Origin: Acidobacteriota bacterium
GTDB taxonomy: Bacteria > Acidobacteriota > Blastocatellia > UBA7656
NCBI GenBank assembly: GCA_040754075.1
Contig: JBFMDH010000031.1
Location: forward strand, 28,408-92,407
Direction: 5' to 3'
Length of the DNA stretch: 64,000 nt
Part shown: positions 7,765 to 15,719 of the stretch, in pieces
Layout: each line of letters begins with the position of its first letter
Numbering within the stretch: the stretch's first letter is position 1
Notes under the pieces: generated by a model
Seen by the model: only the letters and a program-made list of their open reading frames with translations
Told to the model about the DNA's origin: nothing
The model's database searches: none
Program-made: the position numbers and the translations under genes

Positions 7765-8154
7765 TTACTCAAAATTCGGAATCACCAGTTTCTGACCGAC
7801 TTTAATCATATCGGGGTCGTTCAATTGATCACGGTTGGCTTCAAAAATCTGTTGATAGGTAAGTTTTCCGTGCGTCACCTCTTTGGCAATTCTGGAAAGC
7901 GAATCGCCGGATTCGACCGTGTAATGTCCATAGATGTCTGAACGCGCGGTAGAGAAATTCAAGGTCAAATCGCCGTCATCAAGACCCGGATCAATCTCTT
8001 TGGCTTTATCCCAGACTTTATTCACATCATATTTGGTTGGCAACGTACCGCTAACGGTTATGTGACCGTTCTCTTCGTTGGCAGCCAAGCCGGTGCCGCC
8101 CAACTGTTCCGCTAAAATGTAAATCGGTCCGTATTTATCTGTTAATGCTGACAT
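7765..8154 (-). CDS. BON-LysM protein (Kbp/YgaU-like)
   Basis: A 129-residue protein with a BON-like domain (about residues 15-70, GTGLAANEENGHITVSGTLP) and a C-terminal LysM domain (about 80-128, HYTVESGDSLSRIAKEV to DMIKVGQKLVIP). This is the architecture of the E. coli potassium-binding protein Kbp (YgaU), which is cytoplasmic despite its LysM domain; here too no signal peptide is visible. ATG 8154 is preferred because GGAGG lies nine bases upstream; ATG 8163 would abut it. A strong terminator follows the gene. A potassium or envelope-stress role is inferred from the family. Confidence 0.82.
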   Translation of the reverse strand: MSALTDKYGPIYILAEQLGGTGLAANEENGHITVSGTLPTKYDVNKVWDKAKEIDPGLDDGDLTLNFSTARSDIYGHYTVESGDSLSRIAKEVTHGKLTYQQIFEANRDQLNDPDMIKVGQKLVIPNFE

Positions 8155-8418
8155 GATGTTCATCCTCCGAATTGGAATTGATCGTTACTGTAAAGCGAAA
8201 GCTCTTGCGTGAGGGGAATAAGTTGTCACCGGAGCTTTTGCAACTGTTTGAGTATGCCGATTGACTATAGCGAAGTGGTAATGGTTTTTCAACGCAGCGC
8301 CGATTGAAAAACCATTTGTAACAAAAATGCAAGGTGGCTTCACGAAAAGGTTAAATGAGCAAACGGATTTAGCCGCGAGCACCAGCGCGGGCAGGATGGT
8401 TTCTAAAAAATTAACCCG

Positions 8419-9702
8419 CTAAATCACTGTGCCATCGGCAATCTCGCCGTTTTTCGGCACGATGACAATGCCTTCGCGAATAAAAAAACCGTCACCATCG
8501 TGATGTTGCCGGTTGGCTTCATTGACAATGCGCACGCCCGAACCGATACGGGCATTTTTATCGATGATAGCTTTGCGAATAAAACAGTTTTGCCCGACGC
8601 CAACTCGCGGTCGGCCTGCGGCGATATCCATCTGCATCACATCAAGCGTTTGATAGTAATCCGACCCCATCATCAACACCCCTTCAAGGTGTGAGCCGTG
8701 TTCAACGCGGGCGCGAATGCCAATAACCGAATTTTTGATGACCGACCCGTTCAAGATACAACCTTCGGTAATGATGCTGCCTTGCACCTGACAATCGAGA
8801 ATTTTCGAGCCGGGCAAATAACGCGGGCGGGTGTACATCGGCGATTCCGTATCAAAAGCATTAAACGGCGGTAACGGCAAGGTCATATCGAGATTGGCGC
8901 GATAGAAGGCGCTGATGGTGCCGATGTCTTCCCAGTAACCGTCAAACAAATGCGCCTGGACATTATAACGCGACAAAGCTTCCGGGATGACCTCTTTGCC
9001 GAAATCAATCGCCGTCGGCATATCCTTCAACAGCAACTCGCCGAGCACCTTTTTCTTGAAAACATAAATGCCCATCGACGCGAGAAACGGGCGACGCGAG
9101 GCTTCTTCGGCGCTCAGTCCAAGCGTCGTGGTATCAACGCGCATGGCTTCAAGTTCCTCGCCTTTGGGTTTCTCTTTGAATTCGATGACCCGCCCGCTCT
9201 CGTCAATCTTTAACAGACCAAACCCCGAAGCGTCTTCGGCGCGCGCCGCGGTGACGGAAATCGTCAAATCGGCATTGGTCACCTGATGGCGTTCGACGAA
9301 TTTGCGGTAATCCATGCGATAGAGATGATCGCCCGATAAAACCAGAACCGTATCATCGGTGTAATCTTCGAGGTGATGAAAACATTGGCGCACCGCATCG
9401 GCGGTGCCTTGAAACCAGTCGGGACTCGACGGCGTGATTTCCGCCGCGAGAATTTCGACAAAGCCATTGGTGAACCGGCTGAACCGATAGGTGCGCGCGA
9501 TGTGACGATTGAGTGAAGCGGAGTTGTATTGCGTAAGAATGAAAATGCGAAGCACATCCGAATTGATGCAGTTGGAAACCGGTATATCGATTAACCGATA
9601 TTTGCCGCCGAGCGGAACCGCCGGTTTGGCTCGTTGACGGGTTAGCGGAAAAAGTCTCTGACCAACGCCTCCACCCAGAATCACAGCTATCACGTTATCC
9701 AT
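8419..9702 (-). CDS. glgC: Glucose-1-phosphate adenylyltransferase
   Basis: Makes ADP-glucose from glucose-1-phosphate and ATP, the committed step of glycogen synthesis. The 427-residue protein has the nucleotidyltransferase loop [20 protein letters not shown], the sugar-binding [12 protein letters not shown], the metal-binding [21 protein letters not shown] and EFKEKPKG, and a C-terminal left-handed beta-helix (hexapeptide repeats such as [15 protein letters not shown]). It is full length. No other glycogen genes are nearby. The region upstream of its start contains the GTCATTC repeat at 9766-9846, shared with the divergent psuG. Confidence 0.95.
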   Translation of the reverse strand: MDNVIAVILGGGVGQRLFPLTRQRAKPAVPLGGKYRLIDIPVSNCINSDVLRIFILTQYNSASLNRHIARTYRFSRFTNGFVEILAAEITPSSPDWFQGTADAVRQCFHHLEDYTDDTVLVLSGDHLYRMDYRKFVERHQVTNADLTISVTAARAEDASGFGLLKIDESGRVIEFKEKPKGEELEAMRVDTTTLGLSAEEASRRPFLASMGIYVFKKKVLGELLLKDMPTAIDFGKEVIPEALSRYNVQAHLFDGYWEDIGTISAFYRANLDMTLPLPPFNAFDTESPMYTRPRYLPGSKILDCQVQGSIITEGCILNGSVIKNSVIGIRARVEHGSHLEGVLMMGSDYYQTLDVMQMDIAAGRPRVGVGQNCFIRKAIIDKNARIGSGVRIVNEANRQHHDGDGFFIREGIVIVPKNGEIADGTVI

Positions 9703-9765
9703 GCTTGTCTTGATCTCCTGTCAAAGAATTTATTCCTGCAAGCGTTGCGCGCGAAAGTATACCGT

Positions 9766-9846
9766 AGTCATTCGTCATTCGTCATTCGTTATTGCTATGC
9801 TTACACGCGAATTTACAACTGGGGACGAATGATAAATGACGAATGC
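9766..9846. repeat. GTCATTC heptamer array with inverted arm
   Basis: About four tandem GTCATTC units (9766-9793) face a degraded inverted arm of GAATGAC units (9824-9846), which could fold as a long hairpin. The right arm contains the psuG start codon at 9836. The unit is like the heptameric STRR repeats of Nostoc-type cyanobacteria. Confidence 0.7.
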
Positions 9847-10777
9847 GAGAATAAATATTCCTGAACCGATTCAACAGGCGATTATCAATCAGCAGCCCGT
9901 CGTGGCGCTCGAATCCACCGTCATCGCGCACGGCTTGCCTTATCCGCTCAATCTGGAAACCGCAAGCGCCTGCGAACAAATCATTCGGGAGATCGGCGCG
10001 CTTGCCGCAACCGTGGCTATCGTTGACGGACGCCCAACCATTGGACTGAGCGACGATGAATTGAAGGTGTTTGCGAAAAGTTGCGCGCCCGATGATAGCC
10101 CGATTGAAAAGGTCAGTTTAAGCAATTTCGCGGGCGTGATGCTCAGGCGCAAATGGGGCGCGACGACCGTGTCGGCTTCGCTGAAACTTGCCTGGCTTGG
10201 CAACGTCAAGGTTTTTGCAACCGGCGGCATCGGCGGCGTGCATCGCGGCGTCAGCGAGACCTTCGATATATCGGCGGACTTAACGGCGCTCGCAGAGTTT
10301 CCGGTAATCTGCGTGTGTGCGGGAGCCAAAGCGATTTTGGATTTGCCGAAAACCATCGAGCAACTGGAAACCCTCGGTGTACCGGTTGTGGGATTTCAAA
10401 CCCAAGAATTTCCGGCATTTTATTCGCGTTCGAGTGGCTTGCCGGTCGATGTCAGTGTGCAATCGGCTGACGAAGTTGCGCGACTCGCGCTCGCTCACTG
10501 GCAGATGCAATCGACAAGCGGGTTACTGGTTTGTGTGCCGATTCCCCAAGCCTTTGAAATACCGGCAAACGACATCGAACGCGCGACAGGTGAGGCGTTG
10601 AAACTCGCACAGGCGCGCGCTATTCGCGGCAAAGCGGTGACGCCGTTTCTGCTTGAACAGATGAAGGAGATAACCGCCGGGCGTTCGCTGCGCGCCAATC
10701 AAGCCTTGCTTACCAACAACGCCCGCGTCGCCGCCCAGATTGCGGTGAGCCTCGCGAAAATTCAAACGGTTAAGTGA
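9836..10777 (+). CDS. psuG: Pseudouridine-5'-phosphate glycosidase
   Basis: Cleaves pseudouridine 5'-phosphate into uracil and ribose 5-phosphate (IndA-like fold). Of 313 residues, the family blocks visible are VVALESTVIAHGLPYP near the N-terminus, VDGRPTIGLSDDEL, MLRRKWGATTVSASL with the catalytic lysine region, VFATGGIGGVHRGV, and LDLPKTIEQLETLGVPVVG followed by FPAFYSRSSGLPVD. No PfkB-type pseudouridine kinase (PsuK) is adjacent. The start codon lies inside a GTCATTC-type repeat arm, and only a weak GGGGA ribosome site is present 10 bases upstream. Confidence 0.95.
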   Translation: MTNARINIPEPIQQAIINQQPVVALESTVIAHGLPYPLNLETASACEQIIREIGALAATVAIVDGRPTIGLSDDELKVFAKSCAPDDSPIEKVSLSNFAGVMLRRKWGATTVSASLKLAWLGNVKVFATGGIGGVHRGVSETFDISADLTALAEFPVICVCAGAKAILDLPKTIEQLETLGVPVVGFQTQEFPAFYSRSSGLPVDVSVQSADEVARLALAHWQMQSTSGLLVCVPIPQAFEIPANDIERATGEALKLAQARAIRGKAVTPFLLEQMKEITAGRSLRANQALLTNNARVAAQIAVSLAKIQTVK

Positions 10778-10787
10778 GAAGAAAAAA

Positions 10788-11160
10788 TTAGACTGGGGTT
10801 TGGGATTGCAGCCATTCATCAAAGGCGATAAGAGCTTGAAACTCGCCTTCGTTGCGCATACGAATGAGAAAATCTGTGAGCCGTTGAGCGGTGAGCAAAG
10901 GTAAAGCAAGACTTGTGGGGGATTCGATATAACGGTCTTCCTGCAAAAGATGAATGGTTAAATTGCGTCCGTTAAGCGGATGAAAGAGTCATAATTTGCA
11001 ACATCCCATCTTGATAATTGATTCGCAATCCTGATGCTTCACCGACTTGCTCAAGCAACTCTTCGTACTCTTCCCAAGCGATATTGCGCAAAATCAGTTG
11101 GCTGTCGGCAGGCAGCCGTTCAATCAGTTCAAGCCAATTCGTTGAAACACTCGTAGTCAT
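10788..11160 (-). pseudogene. Decayed Uma2-family (DUF820) endonuclease gene
   Basis: The N-terminal part (ATG 11160, LQLILRNIAWEEY-like SQLILRNIAWEEYEELLEQV then GLRINYQDGMLQIMT) ends at a stop at 10972. In another frame, from about 10990 to the stop at 10788, the typical C-terminus follows: FHPLNGRNLTIHLLQEDRYI, SLALPLLTAQRL and FDEWLQSQ. The central PDDEXK-type core (the EVxSxST...D...K...Y region) is missing, about 70-80 residues. An internal deletion plus a frame change explains this; the product would be inactive. An intact paralogue lies at 18695. Confidence 0.8.
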
Positions 11161-11188
11161 AGGTTCCCTTGACGTTGTGGACTCAATT

Positions 11189-12724
11189 CTAATGCAAGGT
11201 GAAACCGTATTCCGCAGAACGCACCCCGTCGGTATTGAGCACAGTGATTTTTGCTGTTGTGCCGCGTGGCAAGAGCCTCTGCCAATCATCGCTTGAATAG
11301 AGATGTTTGCTGGCTTTCTTCGCCTTTTTGTGATTGCGCGTGTCTTTCACTCTGACGCCGTTGATTTCAATATCTGCGCCAATTAAAAAACCGCTGCCTG
11401 TAACAATCAAGCGATTGCTGCTCGCGTCAAATTCCACGCCGTTAATATGCGGCGACGACAGCGCCAGGTTATCCGAATCAAAGGTAAACAGGACAAACGC
11501 GATAGCCATTTCATCGGTCGTCTGTTCGCCCCAGCGCACCGCTTTAGGCGGCGAATTGGGATTGAAAGGATTGTTCGCCGAATTATCAAAAATCGCATTC
11601 AAGGTGAGCAGCGTCCCGCCTTTCAATGCGACAGGCTCTTTGTAGTAATACGCCCCCTGCCAGTTGAAATTCCAATCATCGATGTTAATCAAACACTCAG
11701 TCCCGCCGATTGACCGCGCTTCGACTTTCATTTTTTTACCGAGCAAATGCATATGCGGAAAAATGCCGATGGCATGCGCGTCAAAACCCAGTGGAATAGG
11801 CAATGCGGCATTAACCGGATAGTTCGCATTATCGGCAGGGATGGTGAAATTGGTGTTAAGAATCGGCGCCCAATTTAACCCCTTGGTTACTGGCTTTCGG
11901 GAAAAATAGATGCCGATTTGCGTGCGGTCTTTTTCCGTGAGACCTCGCGGATGATAATGCACCTGCGCGACGATGCGCGAACCGGCTTTCACTTTATAAG
12001 CCACGCCATCAGGAACCAGGCGGGCGCGTTCGCCGGGCGCCCAACCGCCAAGCGTGCCGAATAAATCAAAGCCTGGCCCACCAAACGACGTATAGCCGGG
12101 ACCCGGGTCTTTGGCATCGAGGTCAACCGATGCGCCGGTTTCGTCTATGTACAAAATGACGTGATGGACAACGTTGCGATTGCCCGGTTTGATGTCAACC
12201 GCTTGAACGAAGCGGTCGCCTTTCAAATTCGTCGGCATGGTAAAGCAGCGATAAATATCCCGCCCCGGCTCGACGGTGTAATCTTCATCGGGCGTGAGAA
12301 TCATATCGGGTTCGCCAAGCGCCCAGTTGCTGCTGAAATCGAGCGGCGCAGGCAGCATCGCGGTATCGCCTTCGGGGGAGCCGTTTTCGACCCATTGCGA
12401 AATTGTTGAAATCTCTTCATCCGTCAACACCCGCGCATCTTGAAATTCGCCGCAACCGGCAGTCGCTTTCCAGGGTGGCATCGAACGCATCACCACGCGC
12501 TCTTGAATCGAACGCGCCCAGGGACGCGCTTCGCGATAGCTCATCAATGAAAACGGCGCGATGTCGCCCGGATGATGACAGACCTGACAATTACGCTGAA
12601 AGATGCGCACCACTTCATTGCTGAAGGTCGGCGCGGCGCTTTGCGTTTTGCGTGTGTGGTTGTGCCCCGCGCCTATCGCAAGCAAGGCGACAGTAAGGAA
12701 CATCAGAGCCAAGAGTTTTTTCAT
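11189..12724 (-). CDS. Secreted copper monooxygenase-like protein with cytochrome c motif and IPT-like tail
   Basis: A 511-residue exported protein: signal peptide (KKLLALMFLTVALLAIGAG), then a cytochrome c-type heme site CQVCHH at about residue 47, then a domain like the copper type II ascorbate-dependent monooxygenases (PHM/DBM). Copper ligands are recognisable as NVVHHVILYID, AQVHYHPRG and FPHMHLLGKKM. The last 90 residues (from GVEFDASSNRLIVTGSGFLIGADIEINGVRV) look like an IPT/TIG immunoglobulin-like module. Acidobacteria encode many such heme-copper proteins of unknown substrate. Periplasmic or surface oxidation is inferred. The Uma2 remnant lies 28 bases downstream. Confidence 0.8.
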   Translation of the reverse strand: MKKLLALMFLTVALLAIGAGHNHTRKTQSAAPTFSNEVVRIFQRNCQVCHHPGDIAPFSLMSYREARPWARSIQERVVMRSMPPWKATAGCGEFQDARVLTDEEISTISQWVENGSPEGDTAMLPAPLDFSSNWALGEPDMILTPDEDYTVEPGRDIYRCFTMPTNLKGDRFVQAVDIKPGNRNVVHHVILYIDETGASVDLDAKDPGPGYTSFGGPGFDLFGTLGGWAPGERARLVPDGVAYKVKAGSRIVAQVHYHPRGLTEKDRTQIGIYFSRKPVTKGLNWAPILNTNFTIPADNANYPVNAALPIPLGFDAHAIGIFPHMHLLGKKMKVEARSIGGTECLINIDDWNFNWQGAYYYKEPVALKGGTLLTLNAIFDNSANNPFNPNSPPKAVRWGEQTTDEMAIAFVLFTFDSDNLALSSPHINGVEFDASSNRLIVTGSGFLIGADIEINGVRVKDTRNHKKAKKASKHLYSSDDWQRLLPRGTTAKITVLNTDGVRSAEYGFTLH

Positions 12725-12993
12725 AAATTAGACTCCCGAAGTTTTTCGGTTTAACTGAAACGACAATCGATTGTCTGCACATCGTGAAGGAGCAATAAAG
12801 ACAGCGGGGATTTTAATGGCTTTCAAAATTCGATTCAAGATGACAATCCGGAGCTGAAGGTTTCCCTGAATGCATTGATAGCAAGGTTTGCAAATGATGA
12901 ATGTCGAATGAAACGGTTGAAGTGAGCTTTCCGAGTCGTGTAACATCAACCTTGCGCTCATTCTCCCAATTGAAAATCTTCCGGTGAGAAATC

Positions 12994-14253
12994 ATGAACA
13001 AACGATTCATCCTTATCTTTTTCACGCTCGCTTTAATCGTGATGGCGGGCGCATTGCCTTATCGTCAAATTATCGTTCCCGTTGTTGAAGCCCAGATTCC
13101 GGGCGCGGGCGCGCAACGCGCGCCGTCCATCAATATCGACCGAACAGACAGATTGTTATTGATGATGTCGACGGCTACGAAACCTCCAAGCGCCGGAACC
13201 CCGGGCAGCCAAATCTTTTTCACGCAATCAACCAATGGCGGGTTGAACTGGGATAATTTCCCGGTCACGCGCAACCTGTCAAATTCCAACGGCGAAGCGT
13301 TCGGTCCATCGGTTGCCGTCAATCGCGTCGGCAAAGTGCATATCTATATCACCTATCACGATAATCGAAATGGTACGACGCAGGTTTATTTGCTGCGTTC
13401 ACTCAAGAACGCAAAATTTAAAAAAGCCCGAAATATTACGCCCAATGATGGCGGGGCATTTGCGCCGCGCATTGCGCTCGACTCGGCAGAAAGCCTCAAC
13501 ATCGTCTGGTACGATTTGCCTGCGGCTCATCGCCGCGTGGTGTTTACGCGCTCGACCGATTTAGGCGATACCTTCACGGAATTGGTCGATGTGTCGCGTT
13601 CTGCCGGTAATGCCTTTGACCCGGAAATTGCCGTTGACCCGAATGACAATATTCATGTGATTTGGCAGGATGAGGGGTCGGGCATCAGCGCCATTATGTA
13701 TGCGCGCTCAACCGATGGCGGCAACACGTTTTCAGAACCGAAAAAAATCTCCGGCGCAGGAGCCGCTGCCGAGCCACAAATCAAAACTTCATCTTCAGGG
13801 CAAATCAATGTCGTCTGGAATGAAGTGGTCGAAGACGGTTCTTCGCAAGCATTCTTTTCGCGCTCAACCGATGGCGGTGATAGCTTCGTGACACCGCTTA
13901 ACCTGAGCAACAATCCCGGCGCGGATATTCATAAAACCGTAGTGACGGCATTTGAGAATGTCGTTTATGTCGCTTACAACAACGATGAAGACCGCAGTCG
14001 TCAAGCCTATGTGTTGAAATCTTCGGATAACGGGCAAAGCTTTGGCGACCCGGTGCAGATTTCCAACGCCACACGCAATCGCGGACGCGCGCACAGCGTT
14101 TCAATGGCGGTCGATAGCACAGGCACTTTGCACGTTACCTGGATTGACAGTTCGATTCTCGGCAATGATGAAGGCTTGCTGTTTTACAGCCGCACCTCGA
14201 ATGGGCGCAATTACACCGTGCCTCAACAAATTCTGGCGATTGTTATCGGATGA
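12994..14253 (+). CDS. Secreted BNR/Asp-box repeat protein (sialidase-like propeller)
   Basis: A 419-residue exported protein with a signal peptide (FILIFFTLALIVMAGALP). It consists of beta-propeller blades marked by Asp-box motifs: STNGGLNWD, STDLGDTF, STDGGNTF, STDGGDSF and SSDNGQSF, and closing SRTSNGRNY. These are typical of exo-sialidase folds, but the catalytic arginine triad and nucleophile tyrosine of true sialidases are not evident, so it is more safely a sialidase-like binding or adhesion protein. A small secreted-protein gene starts five bases after its stop. Confidence 0.75.
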   Translation: MNKRFILIFFTLALIVMAGALPYRQIIVPVVEAQIPGAGAQRAPSINIDRTDRLLLMMSTATKPPSAGTPGSQIFFTQSTNGGLNWDNFPVTRNLSNSNGEAFGPSVAVNRVGKVHIYITYHDNRNGTTQVYLLRSLKNAKFKKARNITPNDGGAFAPRIALDSAESLNIVWYDLPAAHRRVVFTRSTDLGDTFTELVDVSRSAGNAFDPEIAVDPNDNIHVIWQDEGSGISAIMYARSTDGGNTFSEPKKISGAGAAAEPQIKTSSSGQINVVWNEVVEDGSSQAFFSRSTDGGDSFVTPLNLSNNPGADIHKTVVTAFENVVYVAYNNDEDRSRQAYVLKSSDNGQSFGDPVQISNATRNRGRAHSVSMAVDSTGTLHVTWIDSSILGNDEGLLFYSRTSNGRNYTVPQQILAIVIG

Positions 14254-14258
14254 ACTGA

Positions 14259-14804
14259 ATGAAAATATTTTTGAGCCGTCTGGCGCTGTTGCTTTTCCTC
14301 AACCTGCTGGCGTTTGGTGTTTCTGCAACCGCGCAAACACCGACAAGCGTTTATACAAGTCTCGAAGAAAAATCCTGCAAGACGATTCGCCTTGACCGCG
14401 AAAGCGAAAGCAGTGTGCAAAGTTGTCCGGGGATTGCCGGGTATAAACTCTTAGTCGAAGAGGGCGATTTACGCTCATCCGTCACCGTAATTGCGCCCGA
14501 CGGCAAAAAACATGAACTGGATTACTGGACAGTGGTAACTTCGGCATTCAGTTCGCTCGGAGCCAAAGCCGAATGGCGAGCGGTGAAAAAAGCGGGCAAA
14601 GCGGTTCCCATCGCTTTAATCGTTCGCGTCAATGCCAGCGAAGACCCCGATAATCCCAATAAAATCACTTCATATTTAGCCGTAGCGAAAATCACTCGCG
14701 ATAAAATTTGCGTCACCGACAAAATCAAACCCGGCGCGACACAAAATGCCGAAGCGCGTCGCGCCGCTGATTCTTCTGCAACCCGCAAATGTCTTGAACC
14801 CTGA
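14259..14804 (+). CDS. Secreted hypothetical protein
   Basis: A 181-residue protein with a clear signal peptide (RLALLLFLNLLAFGVSATAQ). The mature part contains four cysteines and the stretch KTIRLDRESESSVQSCPGIAGYKL, then a basic-hydrophobic central region and a C-terminus rich in small residues. I do not recognise the family. It starts five bases after the stop of the BNR-repeat gene with no clear ribosome site, so translational coupling to that gene is likely. A purine-rich repeat begins right after its stop. Confidence 0.7.
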   Translation: MKIFLSRLALLLFLNLLAFGVSATAQTPTSVYTSLEEKSCKTIRLDRESESSVQSCPGIAGYKLLVEEGDLRSSVTVIAPDGKKHELDYWTVVTSAFSSLGAKAEWRAVKKAGKAVPIALIVRVNASEDPDNPNKITSYLAVAKITRDKICVTDKIKPGATQNAEARRAADSSATRKCLEP

Positions 14805-14805
14805 A

Positions 14806-15014
14806 AGAAGAAGGGGAGAAAGGGAGAAGGGGAGAAAGGGAGAAGGGGAGAAGAGGTGAAGAGGTGAAAGGGAGATTTTTCTTGCAGTCCGAATTTTTCT
14901 AAATCTCGAAATAATGCGTCCGATGCAGAGAGTTAAATAAGCGCCAAACAAATTTTATCACCCTTTCTCCCCTTCTCCCTTTCTCCCTTTCTTTCTCTCA
15001 CTCTCCCTTTCTTC
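14806..15014. repeat. GGGGAGAA/GGGAGAA tandem array with inverted CT arm
   Basis: About nine 7-8 base purine units (GGGGAGAA, AGGGAGA, GAGGTGAA; 14806-14876) are followed, after about 85 bases, by the inverse pyrimidine array (TCTCCCT units, 14961-15014). The two arms are largely complementary. They lie between convergent genes and could act as a long hairpin. Confidence 0.75.
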
Positions 15015-15541
15015 TAACTCCATCCTTCCCGTTCACGTAAATTGGTAATGTGCGTGGTGTGGTGTTTACCATGCCAGGCGTACAAGCCGATATTTTTTGC
15101 AAGGGGCACGGTGCCGAGTTCCGGGTGGCGAAATTCGCGTTGTAAATCTTCACTGGTGAGAGCGCGAAGCAGCGTGACCCAACGCTCGTGCAACGGTTCA
15201 AGCAGAGCGAGCGATACTTCTACAGGTAAAGTTTTCGCGTCGATGAGTTCAGCCCACGCGCCTTCATCGTAAGGCTTGATGGTCGGTACCTCTTCGGTGA
15301 GCGCCAGGCGAAAGCGAATATAACTGTTCACGTGACTGTCAACCACATGATGCACAACCTGTCGCACTGTCCAACCGCCTTCGCGATAGGGCGTATCGAG
15401 TTGCGCGTCGGTGAGTCCGGCGATTGCCGCGCGTAATTTCGCGGGCGTTTCGGCTATCGCTTCAATCGCTGCTTTAATCTGCTCGTCGTTCAGTTCTTCT
15501 TGAAAATTGAATTTGCCAATCGGATAACGCAGGTCTTCCAT
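15014..15541 (-). CDS. DinB-fold metal-dependent transferase/hydrolase (YfiT-like)
   Basis: A 175-residue four-helix DinB-fold protein very similar to Bacillus YfiT. The N-terminus [15 protein letters not shown], the motif [20 protein letters not shown] with metal-ligand histidine, and [14 protein letters not shown] with two further metal-ligand histidines are all present. YfiT relatives have been annotated as metal hydrolases or bacillithiol-type S-transferases; substrate and thiol here are unknown. GAAGGAG upstream supports ATG 15541. Its stop lies at the edge of the pyrimidine repeat. Confidence 0.85.
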   Translation of the reverse strand: MEDLRYPIGKFNFQEELNDEQIKAAIEAIAETPAKLRAAIAGLTDAQLDTPYREGGWTVRQVVHHVVDSHVNSYIRFRLALTEEVPTIKPYDEGAWAELIDAKTLPVEVSLALLEPLHERWVTLLRALTSEDLQREFRHPELGTVPLAKNIGLYAWHGKHHTTHITNLREREGWS

Positions 15542-15565
15542 TTTTTCTCCTTCATCTATTGGGGA

Positions 15566-15718
15566 TTAGAAAAACCACAGAGACACCGAGACACAAAGAA
15601 GAAGAAAGGGAGAAGGGGAGAAGGGGAGAAGGGAAACATTTGGATGTTTCACCTCTTCACCTTTTCACCTCCTCACCTCTTCATCTTTCCTCTGTGTTTC
15701 TGTGGTGAAAACATCTTT
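15566..15718. repeat. CCACAGAGACACCGAGACAC palindromic repeat with purine core
   Basis: ACCACAGAGACACCGAGACAC (about 15575-15594) is mirrored by CTCTGTGTTTCTGTGGT (about 15690-15706). In between are GGGGAGAA units (15605-15633) and CACCTCTT-like units (15648-15686), so both the outer and inner parts are inverted. It fills the gap between two minus-strand genes and belongs to the same general class as the other arm-paired intergenic repeats. Confidence 0.7.
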
Positions 15719-15719
15719 T

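Noticed and set aside
12994..14253. Active exo-sialidase
   Set aside because: Asp-box repeats are clear, but the arginine triad and nucleophile tyrosine could not be recognised.
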